Below, in pieces: positions 6,898 to 8,817 of a stretch of DNA of 8,817 nt. Numbering within the stretch: position 1 is the stretch's first letter; each line of letters starts with the position of its first letter. The DNA is from an uncultured Ruminococcus sp. GTDB taxonomy: Bacteria; Bacillota; Clostridia; Oscillospirales; Ruminococcaceae. The notes beneath the pieces were generated by a model. The model was not told the DNA's origin. It saw only the letters and a program-made list of their open reading frames with translations, and made no database searches. The stretch covers positions 1-8,817 of the forward strand of contig CAMNMO010000103.1 in assembly GCA_946544695.1 (NCBI GenBank), in the 5' to 3' direction. Position numbers and translations under genes: made by a program.

Positions 6898-7629
6898 CTA
6901 TCCGTTGTAGTCGTAAAAAAGCTCATCGAGCATTTTGTCAAGCCCACGCCTGTCACCTAAGGCAGCACGAAACAGCGTGCCCATATTGCATACCATAAGT
7001 TTAAGGTACAGCCAGTCGCCCAGGGCATCGTATTTTCTGGTGGAATTGATGAGCACATTATCCCGCAGTGCGGTGTACTTTTTGCCCTGCTTTTTGCCGT
7101 AGGCTTTCAGCGCCTTTGCAGTTGCGGCGTCCTCCATAGCTTTCAGCTGTGCGAACCCGCCCACTGCCATAAACGTCTCTTTCTCCGCCCAGAAGATACC
7201 GCAGTAAAGCCCTGTAAGACCGAATGAAAAGCTGCACAGCAGGTCGTTCAGGAACAGCGGCACCGAGTATCTCTCGAACCTTATGGGCGCACCGCCGCCG
7301 ATGTATTTTCCCGTTTCAAGCAGGGCTGCTATCTCTTTCAGCGTGCCCTTTGTCATGCGGTTGTCGCAGTCGATGGTGACAACTATATCGCCCGCAGCCG
7401 CAAAAATGCCGTCATTCCTGACGTTCGCTATGCATCTGTCCTCATTGTAAAGCACCCGTGCGCCGTGTGCAGCAGCTATCTCTGCGGTCTTGTCAGTGCA
7501 GCGGTTGCAGACAACTATCGTCTCAACCTCGCCGCCGTACTCCTTCGCCGCTGCCCTCACCGAGCGGATACATCTTGCAACGTATTTTTCTTCGTTGTGT
7601 GCAGGTATTATCACAGATATGCTTTTCAT
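6898..7629 (-). CDS. Family 2 (GT-A fold) glycosyltransferase, 243 aa
   Basis: This is a soluble GT2 enzyme, expected to transfer a sugar from a nucleotide-sugar donor in the cytoplasm; donor and acceptor cannot be read from the sequence. Visible motifs: the N-terminal Rossmann-like strand SISVIIPAHNEE (3-14), VVCNRCTDKT (39-48), a DxD metal-binding motif DCD at 87-89 inside TIDCDNRM, and a candidate catalytic-base ED in the AMEDAATAKAL segment in the C-terminal half. A hydrophobic stretch before WAEKETF is too short and interrupted to be a clear membrane anchor. Length is normal for a minimal GT2 domain. The start at 7629 is chosen because GGAGG (7636-7640) lies 6 nt upstream and a strong promoter lies just outside it; the longer frame to 7737 would begin upstream of that promoter. 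It is a single-gene unit with its own promoter and terminator. No other cell-wall or exopolysaccharide gene is visible nearby. Confidence 0.88.
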   Translation of the reverse strand: MKSISVIIPAHNEEKYVARCIRSVRAAAKEYGGEVETIVVCNRCTDKTAEIAAAHGARVLYNEDRCIANVRNDGIFAAAGDIVVTIDCDNRMTKGTLKEIAALLETGKYIGGGAPIRFERYSVPLFLNDLLCSFSFGLTGLYCGIFWAEKETFMAVGGFAQLKAMEDAATAKALKAYGKKQGKKYTALRDNVLINSTRKYDALGDWLYLKLMVCNMGTLFRAALGDRRGLDKMLDELFYDYNG

Positions 7630-7631
7630 GA

Positions 7632-7640
7632 CCTTCCTCC
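7632..7640 (-). promoter_or_regulatory. Shine-Dalgarno of the glycosyltransferase gene
   Basis: On the minus strand GGAGGAAGG precedes ATG at 7629, with the GGAGG core 6 nt away. It fixes the start and excludes the 36 extra residues of the longer frame. Confidence 0.8.
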
Positions 7641-7650
7641 GTTCTCTTGA

Positions 7651-7662
7651 AACAAGCTTGTT
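7651..7662. promoter_or_regulatory. 12-bp palindrome at the predicted +1, candidate operator
   Basis: AACAAGCTTGTT is a perfect palindrome that begins at the predicted transcription start of the glycosyltransferase gene. Its position suits a repressor site; it has no loop, so a stable RNA hairpin is unlikely. Twelve-base palindromes also arise by chance. Confidence 0.35.
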
Positions 7663-7668
7663 CGCCAT

Positions 7669-7697
7669 ATTATAACATGTCTGAATGGATATGTAAA
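7669..7697 (-). promoter_or_regulatory. Sigma-A promoter of the glycosyltransferase gene
   Basis: On the minus strand TTTACA (plus 7692-7697) and a perfect TATAAT (plus 7669-7674) are separated by exactly 17 nt, and TG one base before the -10 gives an extended -10. The predicted start of transcription is near 7662, leaving a leader of about 33 nt to the ATG at 7629. Confidence 0.85.
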
Positions 7698-7735
7698 CAC
7701 CTGTTGTGATGAGGACATATATCAGGTGCAGCAAC

Positions 7736-7773
7736 AAAAAGGACTGAAACGATCATGTATTTCAGTCCTTTTT
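7736..7773. terminator. Strong, potentially bidirectional terminator
   Basis: The A-run plus GGACTGAAA (7736-7749) pairs with TTTCAGTCC plus the T-run (7760-7773): a 14-bp perfect stem with a 10-nt loop and five T residues on either strand. It lies just beyond the minus-strand stop at 7788, so its main role was probably to end the XRE regulator transcript. It also insulates the glycosyltransferase promoter. Confidence 0.85.
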
Positions 7774-7787
7774 GGTATTTATATGGA

Positions 7788-8082
7788 TCAACCTGTGCCT
7801 TTTTTATCAGCGAAATTTTCTATCTCTTCCTCGACTATCCTTTCAAGGTCGCAGAGTATTTTATATTTTGCTTTCTCGGGAGCTGAGCGGTATGCTTCTA
7901 TCAATTCCTTCTCATCGTCTGTAAGGTCAGATCTGAATTCTCCTGTGACTATATAATCTATTGATGTATCAAGGTGCTGAGAGATCTTTAACAGAATATC
8001 ACCTTTCGGGAGTTGTCCTTTTTTCCAGCTGCCCGTACTTCCTGTGCTGAGTCCAAGTTCTTTTAAAACAGCCGTGAGCGTT
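7788..8082 (-). pseudogene. XRE-type HTH regulator, N-terminally truncated
   Basis: The minus-strand frame encodes most of an XRE/Cro-CI-type helix-turn-helix domain: TAVLKELGLSTGSTGSWKKG (helix 2 and recognition helix), then ILLKISQHLDTSIDYIVTGE, the typical end of this domain, and an acidic helical tail (LTDDEKELIEAYRSAPEKAK, then a Glu-rich helix). Recognisable similarity stops near codon 8078. Intact relatives have about 20 more residues including helix 1. Further upstream the frame merely reads the antisense of the dockerin segment, with only a TTG at 8156 and no ribosome site. The right boundary given here is approximate. With helix 1 gone, the protein is unlikely to fold or bind DNA. 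The stop at 7788-7790 and the terminator at 7736-7773 are intact, so only the 5' end was lost. No promoter can be assigned. Confidence 0.7.
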
Positions 8083-8319
8083 GAGGAGACTGTCCCCGAT
8101 GATGAAAGCACCGCTGAGGAAGATACCCTGTCAGGTGATGTTAACGGAGACGGCAAGATAACCGTTACCGATATCGCAAAAGCTGCGGCTCATGTAAAGG
8201 GCGTAAAGGCACTTACCGATGAAGAATCGAAGATCGGTGATGTTAACAATGACGGCAAGATAAGTGTTACTGACATTTCAATGATCGCCGCCCACGTAAA
8301 AGGCATCAAAGCGCTGTGA
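8083..8319 (+). pseudogene. Type I dockerin module, 3' remnant of a lost gene
   Basis: The frame gives an acidic linker (EETVPDDESTAEEDTLS) followed by a complete two-repeat dockerin. The first repeat starts GDVNGDGKITVTD and the second GDVNNDGKISVTD, each with the D-x-N-x-D-G-x-I-x-x-x-D calcium-loop pattern and each followed by an AAHVKG helix; the repeats are 34 codons apart (8134 and 8236). Dockerins anchor secreted enzymes to cohesins of cellulosomes or cell-surface scaffoldins, and normally sit at the C-terminus of a large exported protein. Here no signal peptide, catalytic module, usable start codon or ribosome site precedes it; the frame instead runs into antisense of the regulator. 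It keeps its stop and its terminator (8329-8362). The left boundary is approximate. It is a broken gene end or an assembly join. Confidence 0.75.
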
Positions 8320-8328
8320 CGAAAAAAT

Positions 8329-8362
8329 AAAAGACAGCTTTCACGCCGAAAGCTGTCTTTTT
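8329..8362. terminator. Strong terminator after the dockerin remnant
   Basis: AAAAGACAGCTTTC (8329-8342) pairs perfectly with GAAAGCTGTCTTTT (8348-8361) across a 5-nt loop, with T residues at 8358-8362. It ends the plus-strand dockerin frame and is only 2 nt from the minus-strand stop at 8364-8366. The opposite orientation has just four A residues before a mismatch, so it may also act, more weakly, on the minus strand. Confidence 0.85.
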
Positions 8363-8363
8363 C

Positions 8364-8585
8364 TTATGCCTTTCTTATACCTGTTATCCTCGCTTTTGCG
8401 TCCTCAACTGTCTCGCCTTCTTTTGCAAGGAACTTGTCAACAAAGCCGTCCTCTATTTTTTTGTAGCCGCCCGTCACTGCGTCCTCGACTGCCTTGTAGC
8501 CGCCTACCACTGTGGTTTCCACAGCCTTGTATCCTTTGGTCACTGCCTTTGCTATCTTCTCGTTAGTATCTGCTATCTTTGCCAT
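8364..8585 (-). CDS. 73-aa protein with three 11-residue GYK(A/K)(V/I)E repeats
   Basis: The start is the ATG at 8585, with AGGAGGT (plus 8593-8599) 7 nt upstream; the longer frame to 8639 would begin before the promoter's -10 box and is rejected. GYKAVE (18-23), GYKAVE (29-34) and GYKKIE (40-45) recur at exactly 11 residues, each with Val, Thr or Gly between, giving an amphipathic 11-mer helical pattern. The C-terminal part (DKFLAKEGETVEDAKARI) is charged. There is no signal peptide, no cysteine and no tryptophan. Short proteins of this repeat style occur in several Clostridia and carry no assigned function that I can recall. Eleven-residue helical repeats elsewhere (LEA-like, apolipoprotein-like) associate with membranes or lipids, so a membrane- or stress-related role is possible but is only analogy. 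It is a single-gene unit with a promoter carrying a repeated site. Confidence 0.8.
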   Translation of the reverse strand: MAKIADTNEKIAKAVTKGYKAVETTVVGGYKAVEDAVTGGYKKIEDGFVDKFLAKEGETVEDAKARITGIRKA

Positions 8586-8628
8586 TTTACATACCTCCTG
8601 CGGTCGTCCGATCGTTTTTGATGTCTGT

Positions 8629-8657
8629 ATTATATCCACCTTTTGTTGCAGTAAGGT
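8629..8657 (-). promoter_or_regulatory. Promoter of the 11-mer repeat protein
   Basis: On the minus strand a perfect TATAAT (plus 8629-8634) gives a predicted start near 8622 and a leader of about 37 nt. The hexamer 17 nt upstream, ACCTTA (plus 8652-8657), is a poor -35, so the promoter may depend on an activator. Confidence 0.6.
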
Positions 8658-8767
8658 TTGAGTTTTGTTGCAGTTGTGTTAATGCTGCAACAAAAGCGTA
8701 CTGATCGTACATATCGAAATATCTTATGCAAAAAACGGTCGCTGTCACGCTTTTCAGCTTCCGGCAT
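8630..8767 (-). CDS. Possible 45-aa small ORF with strong ribosome site
   Basis: The ATG at 8767 is preceded by AAGGGAGGT (plus 8776-8784) with an 8-nt gap, as good as any gene here. The frame runs 45 codons (it begins MPEAEKRDSDRFLHKIF and ends in a Cys/Lys/Thr-rich stretch) to a TAA at 8630-8632 that falls inside the -10 box of the downstream gene. The second half of the frame simply reads through the TTTTGTTGCAG repeats, which argues against it as protein sequence. No promoter is visible between the probable terminator at 8793-8811 and the ribosome site. It may be a real leader peptide, or the surviving 5' end of a gene whose body was replaced. Family not recognised. Confidence 0.35.
   Translation of the reverse strand: MPEAEKRDSDRFLHKIFRYVRSVRFCCSINTTATKLKPYCNKRWI
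8641..8695. repeat. Three TTTTGTTGCAG sites at 22-bp pitch, candidate operator array
   Basis: TTTTGTTGCAGT occurs at 8641-8652 and 8663-8674, and the inverted form CTGCAACAAAA at 8685-8695. The starts are exactly 22 bp apart, about two helical turns, so all three would face one side of the DNA. Relative to the predicted start of transcription they lie at about -19 to -30, -41 to -52 and -63 to -73. A DNA-binding regulator of the 73-aa gene is the natural inference. Confidence 0.6.
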
Positions 8768-8792
8768 ACAGTTCTACCTCCCTTATAGGTAT

Positions 8793-8811
8793 AAAAAAAG
8801 CACCTTGCTTT
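8793..8811 (-). terminator. Weak intrinsic terminator of a gene beyond the right edge
   Basis: On the minus strand AAAGCA, a 3-nt loop and TGCTTT (plus 8797-8811) are followed by an unbroken T-run (plus A7 at 8793-8799). The stem is only 6 bp, so this is tentative; it would end a minus-strand transcript entering from the right. Confidence 0.35.
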
Positions 8812-8817
8812 CGCTTG

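Noticed and set aside
7651..7664. LexA (SOS) box at the glycosyltransferase promoter
   Set aside because: The minus strand reads CGAAC, six bases, GTTTC. The Bacillus-type LexA site needs four bases between the half-sites, so the spacing is wrong.
7630..7737. Longer glycosyltransferase with 36 extra N-terminal residues (hydrophobic start)
   Set aside because: The extra part covers the promoter, palindrome and ribosome site; the codons upstream are untranslated leader and promoter.
8044..8082. GTG at 8044 as a start for a small dockerin protein
   Set aside because: There is no ribosome site, and the first 13 or so codons are the antisense of HTH-coding sequence.
8134..8319. Direct repeat or transposon end at GGTGATGTTAAC (8134 and 8236)
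   Set aside because: The repeat is the two duplicated calcium-binding loops of the dockerin, not a mobile-element feature.
8586..8639. Longer start for the 11-mer repeat protein at 8639
   Set aside because: It lies upstream of the -10 box; the ATG at 8585 has AGGAGGT at the right distance.
1..8817. CRISPR array, tRNA, rRNA or insertion sequence
   Set aside because: No regularly spaced 25-40 bp repeats, no cloverleaf with a CCA-type end, no rRNA-like conserved stretches and no transposase-like frame were seen on either strand by eye.

Overview
The window looks like chromosomal or integrated accessory DNA of a rumen/gut Ruminococcus-like member of the Oscillospiraceae (Firmicutes). The evidence is a Ruminococcus-style type I dockerin (two Ca-binding repeats, each followed by an AAHVKG motif), strong AAGGAG/GGAGG ribosome binding sites in front of nearly every gene, heavy use of ATA, AGG and AGA codons, and clean intrinsic terminators. 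The genus is an inference from sequence style; no rRNA or marker gene is present.

Region 1 (1-6811, + strand) is one operon-like block of seven tightly spaced genes ending in a perfect 10-bp-stem terminator. The first gene is open at the left edge. It encodes a large (more than 1000 residues) ArdC/LtrC-like polyvalent protein of the kind carried by plasmids, conjugative elements and phages; its zinc-peptidase motif is degenerate (HELAA in place of HExxH). It is followed by two small unknown proteins (63 and 124 aa), three charged helical/coiled-coil proteins (464, 310 and 133 aa) with no recognisable enzyme motif, and a small acidic DUF1292-like protein. The block resembles the accessory part of an integrated conjugative element or plasmid. 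I infer that the helical proteins and the ArdC-like protein act together, but the sequence does not name that function.

Region 2 (6812-7773) holds a single minus-strand family 2 glycosyltransferase. It has its own near-consensus sigma-A promoter, a 12-bp palindrome at the predicted transcription start, a strong Shine-Dalgarno and its own terminator, which faces the operon terminator.

Region 3 (7736-8362) is a scar. A minus-strand XRE-type regulator has lost its N-terminal helix, and a plus-strand dockerin module has lost the rest of its protein. The two broken ends meet head to head near position 8080, and each outer end keeps a good terminator. This points to a deletion/recombination junction or an assembly chimera.

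Region 4 (8364-8817) holds a 73-aa minus-strand protein with three exact-spaced 11-residue repeats. Its promoter carries three copies of TTTTGTTGCAG at exactly 22-bp pitch, the third inverted. Upstream of that lie a possible 45-codon small ORF with an excellent Shine-Dalgarno and a weak terminator belonging to a gene off the right edge. No tRNA, rRNA, CRISPR array, transposase or integrase was seen.
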